A stretch of DNA of 40,012 nucleotides, from contig JAYKXP010000272.1 in the NCBI GenBank assembly GCA_037176845.1, positions 1 to 40,012 of the forward strand, in the 5' to 3' direction. A program made the translations under genes and the position numbers. Below, in pieces: positions 11,190 to 21,649 of this stretch. Numbering within the stretch: the stretch's first letter is position 1; the number at the start of each line of letters is the position of its first letter. The notes below the pieces were generated by a model, which worked only from the letters and a program-made list of their open reading frames with translations, was not told where the DNA came from and did no database searches. This DNA comes from Paramarasmius palmivorus (taxonomy: Eukaryota; Basidiomycota; Agaricomycetes; Agaricales; Marasmiaceae).

Positions 11190-12245
11190 ATGCGCGCTCT
11201 GCACTGGCGTGAGCAGAATAAAGTACCAAAAGTTTAGAACGTACATTGAAGGGGGAATTGATTGACTCAGCAATAGAACCGAGGGGTAGTGATTTGAGCA
11301 AGATAGTATACGAACAAAATCCGTGACTAGCAAGATCGTGACAGAAACATATACTGACAGTCTGCACCTTCATACCTGGGGCGCTGGCATTCGCCGATCT
11401 ACCGGTTAGTGGGCGAGCGTCTGGGTAAGAACGACGATAAGCTGAGGATAATGATCCGAGGAACGATAATAGCATTACTTACCTTCAGCTGGAGCGTATG
11501 GGCCTGGCCTCCGACAAAATTGTAGCGGAGTAACCGAATCATGAACAACAGCCAAATGCCTCGTTCATTCGGGACACCAGGTTGTCAAAGAAGGCGATAT
11601 GAACATCTCCAGCCCGATCGTTGACTAGAACGGTTCGTGTTAGCAGGAGCAACGGCGCAAATGAAAACATACTCACACCAAGACCTATCGCCACAATTGA
11701 GGTAGCTTGATGTAACGCTGGTTTCGAGAAGCCTACTTGAAGGCCGTAAGAGAGCATTGCTCGTCAGCCGAGCACGCCAACACGGCTGGGAGCTTTTGAT
11801 CTGGCAGGTAAAGTCCGATGTCGTAGAGCTCAGGCCTTAGGTTCACATCGGGCTACTTTCGATATAGGTAGTACAAAGCAGGTACATACCGGCGACACGA
11901 ACACAAGTAATAAACGATGTTGAAGTCCTAGGGGCCTGTGTATGCGGGAATGTTAGCTCGACAAATGATGATACAAGGTAAGAAGGGAAACAAAAGGAGC
12001 GTGGAAGGGAGCCGAATATAACGTCTCAGTAGTAGATAATAATGAAGCACCAGGGACCAGAAGAGTGCAAGCGATAAGGTAAGAGAACAAGTAGCGGTAA
12101 ACATTCCGAAGACGTTGAGCATACTTGCCTGAACCTTCTGAGCGAGTATCTTCCCTCGAAAACATGTAATGGGACGGAAGAGGGCGAGAGCATTGAAGAT
12201 TCTGCAGGAGGAGGAGTTAGGCTATGCGTTCCCTGAGATAGCATG
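11190..12245 (-). pseudogene. Exon-module copy 3 of the minus-strand family
   Basis: Minus-strand order: an exon with IFNALALFRPITCFRG ends at a GC donor (GCAAGT) at 12128, and a 193-nt intron ends at 11936. Next comes an exon with NLRPELYDIGL and LPDQK (about 11770-11850). It is followed by KPALHQATS, then VSMFSFAPLLLLTRTVLV, then VHIAFFDNLVSR (frame 11757-11539). A donor GTAAGTAATG lies near 11483 and then an exon with GECQRPRYEGAD (about 11375). A stop and frame changes between the NLRPELY and KPALHQ segments argue for decay. It is tandemly duplicated with copy 4 at an exact 1,069-bp offset at several landmarks. Confidence 0.5.
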
Positions 12246-13330
12246 AGCCTGGTGATGCAGTTAAAAATTTAGAACGTACATGGAGCATCATGATAGTTGA
12301 GTAACTCTGACGAGATCTGAGGTGCTGCGCTTTGAGCAAGGATAGTACTCGAGCAATGTGACGGCGACGTACCTGGGATTTTCTAGAAATAGATCCCGAT
12401 AGTCATCTCCTTCATACTGGAAGCCCTGGCGTTCACCCATCGTGTCGAGTACTGAGCGTCTGCTTAAGGATAATGAAACGCTGAGTATCACGATCCAAGA
12501 AAAAAGAAAGACGTCACTTACCTTCATCCTGAGAGTATGGGTTTGAGTAGCCGACTTATGAATTATGAACAACATTCGAATGGCCCATCTCTCTCCTGGA
12601 CACCAGGCCGTCGAGGAATGCAACACGAGCATCTAAAGTCCGAGTTTTGACTGGAACGAATCGTTTTAGCAGAATCAACGGCGCAATTGGAAATAGGACC
12701 TATCCCCTCATTGCGGTAGCTTGATGTAACCCCGCCGGTTTTGCGAAGCCTATTTGCAAGGTCACAACATCCTTCGTCAGCCCAGCACACCAATACGGCT
12801 AGCAGTTGCTTTTGATCTGGCGGTTGAAGTTCGACGTTGTAGAGTTCAGGCTTCAGGTTCGCATTGGATCGCTTTTGATCTAGAGAAATTTAGGGTATTA
12901 CCGTTAGTATGCCGTTCAAGGGAGATTGCTCAGGTACATACCCGCAAAACGAACAGGTTCTCTTTCCTGAAACGAACAATAAACAATGTTGAAGTCCTAG
13001 GAGCCTGTGTATGCGGGGATGTTAGCTCGAGAAAGGATGATACAAGGTAAGAAGGGAAACAAAAGGAGTGTAGCAGGGAGCCGAATATAAAGTCTCGGTA
13101 GTAGATAATAACGAGGCACCAGAGACCAGAAGAGCGCAAACGATAGGGTAAGAGGACAAGTAGGGGTAAACGTGCCGAAAACGGTTAGTACACTTGCCTG
13201 GGATTATCTTCTGGGCAAAACGTATATGGGGACAGGAAGATGGAGGGAGCGTGTAATGTGTCGTATGAAGGGAATGAGTTATCCTTTCATCCTGTTGCTC
13301 TCTAGAGGATAAGGTCACGCGAAGAGATGT
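11190..13330. repeat. Tandem duplication, 1,069-bp period
   Basis: Landmarks repeat at a constant offset: ACTTGCCTG at 12123 and 13192, and GCCTGTGTATGCGGG, whose acceptor CTG lies at 11936 and 13005. GTTGAAGTCCTAGG starts at 11919 and 12988. The longest well-conserved stretch (about 11895-12130 against 12960-13200) differs at scattered positions only. The flanking parts are more diverged, so the duplication is not very recent. Confidence 0.8.
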
Positions 13331-13430
13331 CGAAGGGATCGAGACGGGAAAAGATAACGAAGGAAGAAACACGTACATGATTCGAGTTTCAGCCATCCAG
13401 CGCCTCCAGGCATCGACACCAGAACTCTCT
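12250..13430 (-). pseudogene. Exon-module copy 4 of the minus-strand family
   Basis: Minus-strand order begins with an exon containing RWMAETRIM before a GTACGTG donor near 13376. A GC donor follows at 13197, and its intron ends at 13005. An intron with TACTAACGG and TTTCTCTAG then leads to an exon with NLKPELYNVEL and PPDQKQLLAVLVC (about 12770-12880). Next come QIGFAKPAGLHQAT, IAPLILLKRFV and VAFLDGLVSR (about 12590-12745), and a donor GTAAGTGACG near 12523. The final exon has MGERQGFQYEGDDYRDLFL and ends at a GTACGTCG donor near 12373. Each segment aligns in frame with copy 3, but the frame changes between the second and third. The protein family is unknown to me. Confidence 0.5.
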
Positions 13431-13619
13431 CTCTCATATCAGGCCGTCGTCAGCATAGCTTGTCTTGTCCCGATATGAGGTCTCTGGGATTAGGTTGATT
13501 CTGAATTTTCCGTGTTGGGAAGCTTATGAGGACGTGAGCGCAGAGGAAGAGACAGGGATTCACGCGACGTACGAGCTATTGCAAGCGTGATATACGTATA
13601 CGGCACGCGAAGGACAGGT

Positions 13620-13865
13620 ACCTGCATCGGGAAGGGGGCGTTGGTGGAGCCAGTTTTCGATAATAGAGTATAGGTGTTCTTCTCGCAAAATCTTGGTGTT
13701 CGCTGAAGGGGAGGAGGTACCAAGAGAATAAAGGGGAGGAGGAGAGAGGATAGCGAATTAGAGGCTTTGAAGGGCGTAAACTCGAGTGTAGCCCTCTGTA
13801 ACACAGGAAGGAGCATAGGGACTCGGCCTAATGCTCGCGTTGGAGTGGATCCGCTGAACAAATTG
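13620..13865 (-). pseudogene. First-exon copy of the minus-strand family (13.8 kb)
   Basis: In the minus strand, GGATCCACTCCAACGCGAGC is followed by a Ser/Leu/Pro-rich frame that includes FCEKN. It reaches the motif STNAPFPMQ directly before GTACCTGTCC near 13620. FCEKN/LCEKD/CEKD is conserved at 34.27 and 29.31 kb, followed in each copy by a Pro/Ala-rich stretch. The 222-codon frame 14158-13490 that covers it runs through the upstream box and the intron, so it is not accepted as a whole. The CRE-like box is about 160 bp upstream. Confidence 0.45.
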
Positions 13866-14000
13866 TTGCATAATATGAGGTGGCGAGAGCTGACATGAAT
13901 GAAATCGATGCTGAGAGTAGGTGGGTGAGCTGAAGTTGTATGGTCGTTGGAGAACTCAGAAAGAAGGTAAGAGATAAGGAAAGACCAGAGGACGCGGAAG

Positions 14001-14030
14001 TAAAAAAAAAAAGGTTCCGCTGACGTCACC
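14001..14030. promoter_or_regulatory. A-tract plus perfect CRE box, copy 3
   Basis: A run of A, then GGTTCCGCTGACGTCACCG. TGACGTCA is at 14021-14028. It lies between the end of one minus-strand copy (stop near 14453) and the first exon of the next (13.86 kb), as expected of a promoter element. Confidence 0.55.
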
Positions 14031-14452
14031 GTTCCTGGCATGCACTGCCTCAAACTGGGACCAGTCCGACGCGCTACTTGCGATTCCAAAAGACCTTCAA
14101 ATCCTAAACCATCCATGTACAACCACACAGATTCACGCCCTGCGCCTATCTGGGTCAATATATTACCCGTCGATACAACAATCTCAAACCGACGAAACTT
14201 CGAACGCGTTCCACTTTATCCGCCGTATCATCATCCCATCCTGCATCCCGATGTCGACTGATTCCCCAAGGGAACGATCAAACTCGTATCCACCGGCATT
14301 GACCAAGCCTCTCAATCCAGAGCCTGCGCAAACTTGTAAATACCGAGACTCTACGACACTGGACAGAAAAGACTATATACCTGTCATTTGACATGCACCA
14401 CGACTCTGCGCTCCAACCATGCCCCACATGAGCAGGATCTTGGGTGTCGAGT

Positions 14453-15720
14453 TCAAATTTCCAAGGTTGAATGAATGCTCCTCGAAACGAACCCGGAACC
14501 AGCGGTCATAAAGACGATTTGACATCTTCTTTTTGCTCTTCCTCTCGTGTTCTGACTTGGTGTTCGTATTGTGTACCTGGAAAAGGTAGTGTTAGCTCTT
14601 ATGTGAAGGAAGAAGCAGTCGTTGGACCTACTATAATGGAGCGCGACCTCCAGGTTGCTTATCTCTCCTCCCAGGACCTTTGCCACCCGAGCCTTCCTCT
14701 TAACGTTTCCCAGCAACCACCTCTTCGAGCCACAACTTCTCGGATCCAGATACGCGATGCACGAGCGAAAACAAGATGCTTCGAACAGTGACAACCTCTG
14801 GCGTGTAGAGGACATCTAGAAACTACGCCTGCTTGTCAGAATCAAAATCAGTAACAAAAAGCTGTGATACGACTATAATCACCCACATTCAACCTTCGAC
14901 CTCATTCTATCTTGTCCTTTCGTTCATCCGAACGTTTCTTCAACTTCGAGCGAGATAATGCCTCAGGACAAAGGCTAGAGAAATGAAGACATTCAACAGT
15001 CTCCGAAGGAAGGATCCACGAAGGAAGAAAGAAACGCACACCAGAATATCAAGGCCCGTTCCGACTGCCACTGAGTAGGGGAGACTCGGAGGAAGAGAAA
15101 AAGGGATAAAAGTTTGGTGATCCCGATGGTTGTGGTGCAAGACGTTGTCAGCGTCGTTTCCCACGACGTCAACGCTTCCTTTGTCACCACCACGACCATC
15201 GGCTCCAGGGTCAATAAGTCGGCTATTTCATCTATAACGAGCTTCTCTTCGCTTCGACCAAAATTCTTGATTATCAGATATCCTCAAGGCGTTCTTCTAG
15301 AATTCCGGTTCGTCGCACATCAACATGTTCGGCGAGAGGGAAACGTTGCAGATGAAGACGTATTTGAGTTACGGCCTCGGAAGCAACGCTATCAAGGCTG
15401 TGGAATGCTAGTTTCGCTCGGTGTTGGGAATAGGTACTACCGCAAGCGATGCACTGTGTAGAAAGGATGCAGCAAACTAGATTCAGTCCGAGAAGAACAT
15501 GACATGTCTCAGTTTTGTACGCCCGGTCAGGTACGTGAAGACATCTGCACTTGAGAGTCATTTACTGTGTACTCACTTTGAATCTTCCAGGCAAGCGCTC
15601 TTGAACCTCTGGCCAAACCTTCAACTAACGTAAGTTCCGAATAGGTATCATTGTGAAATAGAGCTATGGGACAAAAGCGAGGTCAGTTCGGGACCATGCC
15701 TAGCGAAATGAAGGATACTC
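14453..15720 (-). pseudogene. Degenerate copy of the 35.0-36.3 kb gene family (block P2)
   Basis: The terminal exon 14576-14453 follows the branch and acceptor CTAACACTACCTTTTCCAG. It encodes YTIRTPSQNTRGRAKRR and ends SRSIHSTLEI plus stop. The exon at about 15060-15215 encodes ADGRGGDKGSVDVVGNDADN. It aligns with ADHGGATRSVIVVGNDADS of the 35.6 kb copy. Upstream, RRTGILEERLEDI (to 15274) ends where a donor should be, but GGTAAG is replaced by TGATAATC. LVEGLARGSRALAWKI lies at about 15580-15635. Loss of that donor and a frame offset at the following acceptor indicate a decayed gene. It lacks the MITE found in block P1. Confidence 0.5.
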
Positions 15721-17030
15721 ACCAGATCTATGACGGCTAGCTTCGATACCTTCTAGGATGTGCACGCTGCGGGATACCTGAGAATTTAGTCTTGGAGCTT
15801 CGTCTCCGTTGCGACCTGAGAAGATAAGATGACTCGCTGATTGAACCTAACACCGTCTCGCTCGAATAGACGCATCATATCTGAAGCCACTCAGGGTACT
15901 ACGAGATAATCAAGGAAAGATAATGAATGGAAGCAGTATCCGGGCACCGACTCAGAAGGGCATACCCGTTCTCAGTTGCGTGGAGCGTTTTGCTCCTTCG
16001 CAACCAAAACTCTCAAAGGTCAGTCCGAGTCCGTTATTCTGGAACAGAACAATACTAAAGAATGCACAGGGACTAAATGAAAATGAAAACCAGAAGGATA
16101 CCTCCCAATTGCCAACTCGCTATTGCAGGCCTGGAGAATGTCTTCTCTTCTGGATCTGTGCTCCCAGATGAAAGGTGCACTAACACCCGGGACTCTGCCT
16201 TGCGTGGTCTTAATACAAGTCTATTGAAGCGTCATGAACACTGCCAACCAGTACAGTGGTATCTTTCGTCTGAAGAAACTAGATGGAACACATTCTGGGA
16301 CGACCAGAGCATGAGGACGCTCTCGTCCATTCAAAGTAGCAACCAATGCCTATGCCCAAGCCTTTTCCTTCCAAAAGCTGTGGAGCCATCAACATTCATT
16401 CGGTCCTTTGATATGATGCGATACGAATCTCAAGAACACAGCGCGTCGGCGAATAATCTATCATGAGCAAGAAGAATAGTAAAGTGCCATCTCTTGGTTT
16501 CAAGACGAGACTATCGTGGCGCTGATTGTTTATTCAGTTATTTACATCAATCAAAGGTATCATCACCGTCAACATTTACAAAACCAACTCGACAAAACGA
16601 TAACGACTCACCTGCAGATGCAATTGTCCATTGTAGGTACGCATCTCATGAAGGAAAAGATAGCTGCGGTGGGACTAGAGAAGGAAGATGTTATATGTTG
16701 TGTCACTCGTGTTCACTCTTCAATAGGCAGATGATGGTCTTGTACCAATGTTGCGCATCCAAGGAATGATATTTTCTGGAGCGAAAAGATAAAAGGATAA
16801 GGACGAAATAGGGTAACGGTCTGAGAGGCATCACTCAACACCTCATTCGTGTCTACTAGCCGACTCACATGTTTTAACAGTGCGTACCCAATCAGACCCT
16901 ATGCCAGCATGATCTACTGAGTTTAAGGATGAAAAAACGCTGCCTAGAGCGCAAATATCGCGTGTAAGAGCTGTATAAAGAATAAGTCTTGAAAGTTAAA
17001 GGTGGCTGATAACTCTAATCGCGACCTGAG
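15720..17030. other. Decayed stretch, partner of 5110-6740; no gene supported
   Basis: It is colinear with 5200-6300 (see that entry). Plus-strand frames of 82-129 codons occur at 15923-16171, 16077-16466 and 16494-16769, but the paralogous sequence does not keep them open. From about 16800 to 17030 nothing is recognised. Confidence 0.35.
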
Positions 17031-17036
17031 TCTGGA

Positions 17037-17870
17037 CCTTCAACGAGTACCGGTAAGAGTCCCAATGAATGAGTGTATTTGTGGTCAGCAGTAATAGCAC
17101 TACCTACCTTGAGCTCCCTACACAGTGACGTAAAACTCAGAACACGGGAAAAGGATGTTCAGCCATGCTGTGGATCGTCGAAGAGCTGCTAGCGAGCGTT
17201 TCGGAGTGAAGAGTGTCGATACTTATTGCTTTGACAATTTCATCGGGTATATGGCGACGTTAATCCTGTGACATTGTTTGAGCGATGTGGAGCCTTGCTT
17301 GATTAGTCGTAGCGTGCGGAATTTCGTATGGTACTAACAAAACAAGTCCCTAGACGAGAAAGCCAGCACACGACCATACCGAGGACAGCCCATGAACAAA
17401 GATGAGTCACCCGAAGCTTCAATGAGTATATACTGGTAAGAGTCTCGATTAATGAGTCAACAATAATAACACTACATACCTCGAGCGCCGGATATCGCCA
17501 CGCATCGGAACTCGGAGATGTACAACCGCAGCAGCAGATCCTCAAATGGCTTTCGAGCATTTCGTATGCTTTGACACTTTCCTGGAAGCCTAAAGGTACA
17601 AACAAGGCAAGGTAGTGTTAGCAGCTAGGAAGTTCTTCGAACGATGTGAAGCCTTGCCTGATTCATCGTAGCGTATGCTATTACCAGAGCGGCTCCCTAG
17701 ACAGGAAAGTCAGAAAACGACCACACTTAGGACAGCCCCACAAAGGAACGATAGCGTACCGGATAGACCAAGAAGTGTCATGGTATCTCTGACTCGAGTC
17801 AATGCGCCATTTTCCTGAGACCTTTGTATTTCATCTGGTAAAATAACATTTCGAAGGTATATGAACGTGC
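17037..17870. repeat. Tandem units of about 380 bp
   Basis: TTCAACGAGTAC..GGTAAGAGTC at 17040 recurs as TTCAATGAGTATATACTGGTAAGAGTC at 17422. GATGTGGAGCCTTGCTTGATTAGTCGTAGCGT at about 17284 recurs as GATGTGAAGCCTTGCCTGATTCATCGTAGCGT at about 17644. Each unit carries a minus-strand donor-like CTCAAGGTAGG or CTCGAGGTATG. A distant relative is at 6745-6880. This appears to be another duplicated exon unit of the array. No frame is convincing. Confidence 0.65.
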
Positions 17871-18106
17871 GTCAGAATAGTAGTCCGAGTCTAAATATGT
17901 TAAACCTACAATCGTTGAGAGCTTAAGCTTGCAAGCCCTGTCCATCTCCGAAAGCTCAAGGCCGCTCTATCAGTTCACAAGGGGATATCGAGACAGAATG
18001 TTTATGCATTGTATGCAATCAGGGACCAAGACGTGGCTAGCAAGACTGGTACACGGAATACGATAGATAACATATGCATGAGTACCTAGGATTCTTGAAG
18101 AAAACA

Positions 18107-18915
18107 TCAGCTCGCCAATTCACTCGTCAATCGAAGTAAACATACCTCAATATGCGGGATGAACATACAGTAATTCCCTAGACAACCTGATGGGCACTCG
18201 TCTGGAAGCTCCCTCAGCGCCATCAACGCGATAACACGAAATACAACATATGCCACGGAAAGCATAGCCAGAACAGTCACGAAAACACTAAGCATATCTG
18301 AGCTCAGGTAACCATGTCAAACCCCCGTGCAGCTGAAAAAACGCCAAATTAACCGTTCGTTATGCGTCGGAACATGGGATACAATGCACGGTGCCGAAGA
18401 GAGCTGCTATCCCGATAATGCAGATGCCGAAAGGGCCTTTGTGGAGTCTGGAGGATGTGGGGATTGCTATGTAGTTGCGGTCTTGAATATTTTTGTCTTG
18501 GAGGAGAATCCAGCACATTAAGAAGGCGTGCCATGGAATCAAAATCGGAAGAATAGCGTGCCAGGGATTCGTTCGGAGAGGTTGATGGCATAGATATACT
18601 CGATAACCGCTATCGGAAAGCTGGGGCGAATGGCAGATGAGACTTACTGATAGGCTGCCGCGTATAAGTAGTGGTGCGAAAGCCATTAATGTCGACCCAT
18701 TCACTGGTAGTGGAGTCGAAGGGCGTGGTTTCGCTGAAAGAGACAGCGGAGATGATAGGCCTCGCGAGAGCCAAGAGGAGGAGGATTGTTATTGGATGGG
18801 CAGGGAATAGAGGAACAGATAGTTTAGTCCATGAGCGTGCTGAGGAGATTTGATTTCGAGCTTTTGGAAGCGAACAGGGAGCGACAATGGAAGAAAAATT
18901 TGTGCCATGTGGCAT
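18107..18915 (-). pseudogene. Deleted, frameshifted copy of the membrane-protein gene
   Basis: Three pieces match the protein at 30137-31830 in order. 18792-18664 encodes LLLLALARPIISAV and VDINGFRTTTY, the start of the mature family with its Asp-Ile-Asn-Gly motif (Cys replaced by Phe). 18650-18360 encodes AVIEYIYAI and then, in another frame, IPTSSRLHKGPF and GIAALFGTVHCIP. 18295-18107 encodes VAYVVFRVIALMALRELP, the C-terminal membrane segment. Relative to the intact gene, roughly the whole region from the first membrane segment to the central loop is missing. A second deletion removes about 45 codons after HCIP. It cannot make a full protein. Confidence 0.8.
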
Positions 18916-19934
18916 GGATGACAGGTGATGTCATTCAATCGACACTCGGCTCCGAGAATTTGAGAAGCCTCCGGCGATTATTGGTGCGAGGCGATTAGTT
19001 GGTCCAATTTCTGCTACACGAATCATCTCAACCTCATTTTTCAGCGGAGCTCTTACTCATATACCCGCCAATTCCCTTCGAGCTGGTTCGGCTTACACTG
19101 GTTCTCTAACTCCCCTCGACGCAAAAACTGCCCCGCGGAAGTGTCCGTCGCCATCAGAAAGTCGTCTGTGTCAATGCCTCCCCCTTTCCTTTCTAATCAG
19201 CGCTCTTCTGCCGACAGGAAACGTCCCAAAACCACACTCCCACACTCTTACTCCCTTTCTGTCCTCTTATCCGCCTCCACCTTGGAATGCTATCGTTCGG
19301 AGTGAAGGACCTCCTCTCATCCTCTTGGTCCATCCCATCCCCGCATCACCGACTTCAACGCCCCAATATCGAAGTTTGCCGCTATCCCCTATCCGAACAC
19401 GAAGATTGGTCATAAGACAGGAATGCGGTGTTGTGAAGAGTATTGAGAAGGCTCGTAGCCGGCGGGTATGGGCGCAAGGCGAGTTATAGATCCATGTTTT
19501 TGATACAAGCACAATCCTAACGTCGTTTTTCAGCGTCATTCTTGCCCTTGTATTATCCAACTCCCTGCGCAGCCGACATCCGTCCTCTAATTCACCCGTC
19601 TCAACGCAACCACTGTTCATACGCACGCCGCCAAATGTCATCGATTCCAACAGGTCCCACGGGCTGCTGCCCCCTCTTCTTTCCGCTCTCCTTCCGACGG
19701 GAAACGTGCCAAGATCAAACGCTCCCACTCATACCCACAGCCGCTCATCCACGACTTCCGTATCCTTTTATCCTGGTCAACCCTGATATGCTATCATCCG
19801 GAGTGAAGAGCCTGCTTCTATCTTCTCGGTTCATTACGTCCCATATCGCCAACTTTAAATATCGAATCTTGCAACTACGGAGCATCCGAACAGGAAGGCT
19901 AGTCGTAGTAGAGGGTACGGATGCTGTCTAGTGA

Positions 19935-21332
19935 AGGGTCGAAATGAAATTCAAGGAACGCATGTAAGTAACGTTACTGACATGATGTCAGTAACATGTG
20001 CGTGACATGTCAGTAACGCCCGTTACTGACATTCGAAAGTACTGAAAGGGAGTTGCGGTGTAATAATCTGAAAAATGACTACAGGACGCTCAGAAAAGCG
20101 TACAAGTATCTCTAAATGTATCTAGAGCCCTCCAATGTACCCTTACTCCCCGCTTGCGGTGAAGAGGTGAGGTGACGCCACTTATGTCGGTTAAGCGCTG
20201 AACTAGCGCTGACTTTTCTTGCGATGCGACAAGGATTCGGGTCACATCCATGGATAAAATGTTTTAGTGCGCAAGGGATCTCACTAAGAGAGTCCCATAT
20301 GTTATAATTGACAGCCTAAGACACAGAATGAAATGAAATGTAGTCATTAAGCGCTGACACTCAACTGACACTACTCACTATGCCCTGCCGGATTGTCAAG
20401 GCCAGACGTGCAAACCCAATCTCCACCCAAGGGGATTCACAATGTAGACGAGGTATGTACCCGATAGATTAGAGGGTCATTCGATGCTGTAACTTCACAA
20501 GGAACTACTCGTAAAGATGACTATGGTCTAGTCTAGCCGAGGTTCTTTCCTTGCAATGACTAAATAGGGTGTTAGTTCGGACTCATAGGCTCAGTTTGGA
20601 TCATTGATAATGAAAGTTACATTACTTGTTTTTAGGCAAACTTGAGTGAACTGCGAGTAACTGTACGGTACATGTCAGTAACTGTAAGGAACGTGTCAGG
20701 GGATGCAGTAACGTGTACGTAACTGTAAGGTCCGTGTAAGTAACGTGCAAGTAACATGTGCGTAACGGTAAGTAACATGCGCGTAACAGTAAGTAACATG
20801 CAAGTAATGGTAAGTAACATGCAAGTAATGGTAAGTAACTACTCAATGACATTCAACGTCCCTCAAAGAATTTCTCAACCTCAAAATCCCTCGCTAACAC
20901 TACAGGATGCATGTAGATCATGTAGGAGGCGTGAATTAAGCAAATGATTACCTTTGCCGGAAAGCTCGGCTCAAGTTCTCTCAGTTATACTCAATGGACA
21001 ATGTTCCACGCTCTTCTCTACAGCTATGCACTCAACCAAGTTGAAAATACGTTCTCAGGTAATGGCTGATACGAATTCCCTTACCAATGATTGGGACTGG
21101 GGGCCGTGGGAAACATTGACTACGTACCTTCGGAGTGGGTGAAATGTAACTGGAACACACTGGGAACTTGACATTGAGGAGGAGAAACTTGGAAGAGAGT
21201 GCATGCATGATTTATAGTCAACTTTTATTTGATGTCAGCGACATGTAAGTAACATGTAAGTAACATGTCAGTAACAGTAAGTAATGTCAGTAACGTTACT
21301 TACATGCGTTACGTGAATTTTATAACGACCCT
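19935..21332. mobile_element. Non-autonomous TIR element, 1,398 bp, 5-bp target duplication
   Basis: Both ends read AGGGTCG inward, then AACGCATGTAAGTAACGTTA, followed by CTGACAT. The inverted repeat is about 49 bp, perfect over its inner 27. AGTGA flanks it at 19930-19934 and 21333-21337. Tandem unit A provides an empty site (GGTGTTGTGAAGAGTAT against GTCTAGTGA/AGAGTGT), so excision of one AGTGA plus the element restores the repeat. GTAAC-core repeats fill both subterminal regions and a block at 20640-20840. No frame longer than 80 codons exists, so the transposase is absent. The 5-bp duplication does not match the commonest fungal superfamilies, and I leave it unassigned. Confidence 0.85.
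20640..20840. repeat. GTAAC-core minisatellite inside the TIR element
   Basis: Imperfect tandem copies of GTAACATGCAAGTAATGGTA and shorter derivatives (GTAACTGTAAGG, GTAACGTGCAA) run through this segment. Their core matches the element's own terminal repeat (GTAACGTTACTGACATG). They are probably amplified transposase-binding sites; the short frames they create are artefacts. Confidence 0.75.
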
Positions 21333-21649
21333 AGTGAAGAGTGTCGATCGTAGCCTGTGGGTTGGTGCAATGTGAGTAGTTGATCCACACCTTTTGATAC
21401 GAGAATGATTTTGACGTCGATTTCAGTAGAATCCTTGCTCGTGTACCCGAACGAAGATCTTCCAGGAGCCATACCAGCATGAAGGTCATCACATTCCGGT
21501 AAAGCTCCATAACGACACCGTTCAGACATCACAGTCCTGACATCAATATATTTCAATATATTATGGGGCGACGCTAGAGCTGCCGCAAGTCGAGTTGGAA
21601 TGATATCAAAAACTGGAATGACTCGAATGCCTTCCTAATATAGAATGCA

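Larger units (their letters stand above)
19033..21418. repeat. Tandem units of about 490 bp, second unit split by a transposon
   Basis: Unit A (about 19033-19530) and unit B (about 19531-19934 plus 21338-21418) begin with ATTTTTCAGCG/GTTTTTCAGCG. They share blocks such as CTTCYGMCGRSAAACGT, GAATGCTATCGTTCGGAGTGAAG/GATATGCTATCATCCGGAGTGAAG and the closing TTTTTGATACAAGCACAATCCTAACGTCG. A third unit starts at 21418 (ATTTCAGTAGAATCC) and fades within about 60 bp. A frame with SALLPTGNVP is open in both units, but the rest diverges. Function unknown. Confidence 0.65.

Noticed and set aside
13490..14158. 222-codon minus-strand open frame
   Set aside because: It runs through the CRE-like box and past a likely donor into intron. 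Only the part around 13620-13865 is shared with paralogous first exons.
20622..20947. Short frames of repeated LLTVT/VTVSNM-type residues
   Set aside because: They are translations of the GTAAC minisatellite inside a transposable element.
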